In this document: piece after piece, positions 63,740 to 64,000 of the stretch
Layout: the number at the start of each line of letters is the position of its first letter
Numbering within the stretch: position 1 is the first letter of the stretch
From: Amorphochlora amoebiformis
Lineage: Eukaryota > Cercozoa > Chlorarachniophyceae
Length of the DNA stretch: 64,000 nucleotides
NCBI GenBank assembly: GCA_054601695.1
Contig: BAAHQB010000040.1
Span: forward strand, 434,001-498,000
Direction of reading: 5' to 3'
Notes under the pieces: generated by a model
What the model was told of the DNA's origin: nothing
The model's input: the letters and a program-made list of their open reading frames with translations, nothing else
Databases searched by the model: none
Made by a program: the position numbers and the translations under genes

Positions 63740-64000
63740 AGACTAGCTTGAATAATAAATAAATTAATCTATTTTTAAATCTAATTTTCATTAGGCAAAT
63801 ATCTCTAACATGTACATCGTGATTCGCGACACTCAAAACCTCTGGGTTACTTCTAGAATTACCTAAATTATAATATTGACGTTTTTCGTATGGATATCCT
63901 CAGGGACATTCTGAGTCGAATTTTCTGGAATTTTCTTGTCTTGCTGAAATCTTCCGTGAGAGCCTTCCGGAAGTTTCTTAGAATTATCTTGAGAGAATTT
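63740..64000. other. Unique right-end sequence
   Basis: No frame or splice structure I can support. Phrases such as TTTTCTGGAATTTTCTTG recall 42540-42580 and 47030-47090, hinting at an old dispersed repeat. Confidence 0.4.

Overview
This is eukaryotic nuclear DNA. About nine tenths of the window is low-complexity sequence: (TA)n tracts, TTAGGG/CCCTAA hexamer blocks, sense-strand polypyrimidine tracts and minisatellites. Short islands of ordinary sequence sit inside it. Most of these islands are not isolated ORFs. They are exons of 8 to 169 nt with GT donors and AG acceptors, and their reading phases join over long distances. Telomere-type hexamers, (TA)n and CT tracts lie inside the introns, so this need not be a chromosome end. 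I cannot name the organism from the sequence alone; a protist with repeat-bloated introns is the best description.

Layout. Gene A (minus) runs from a start codon at 9378 off the left edge. Gene B (plus, 9686-20993) is divergent from it and encodes a predicted type I membrane protein: signal peptide, N-glycosylation sequons, one transmembrane helix and a short tail. Gene C (plus, about 21925-40433) is the best resolved. Twenty-three exons, nearly all joined in phase, give about 460 residues: a soluble N-terminal part, several hydrophobic helices, a cysteine-containing loop and a charged C-terminal tail. A 2.7 kb repeat-poor intergenic region follows. Gene D (minus, 56963 to 43154) converges on gene C and has about 24 candidate exons. 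Gene E (minus, about 58758 to 56984) lies just upstream of gene D and probably ends in a hexapeptide repeat. From 59 to 64 kb I see only isolated candidate exons, minisatellites, a CT tract and TGACA-rich DNA. I recognise no protein family in genes A-E and assign no function. No tRNA, rRNA, CRISPR or transposase was seen.

The most unusual signal is what I call exon echoes. Many exons are surrounded by one to seven partial tandem copies of themselves. Copies upstream in the gene direction keep the acceptor and the 5' part. Copies downstream keep the 3' part and the donor. One complete copy sits between them and is the one that fits the reading phase. This holds on both strands and in all five genes. 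Some echoes keep both splice sites and an in-frame length, so they could serve as cassette or mutually exclusive exons.

Everything here was read by eye. Exon limits inside (TA)n are uncertain, tract lengths may be assembly-dependent, and transcripts would be needed to confirm the models.
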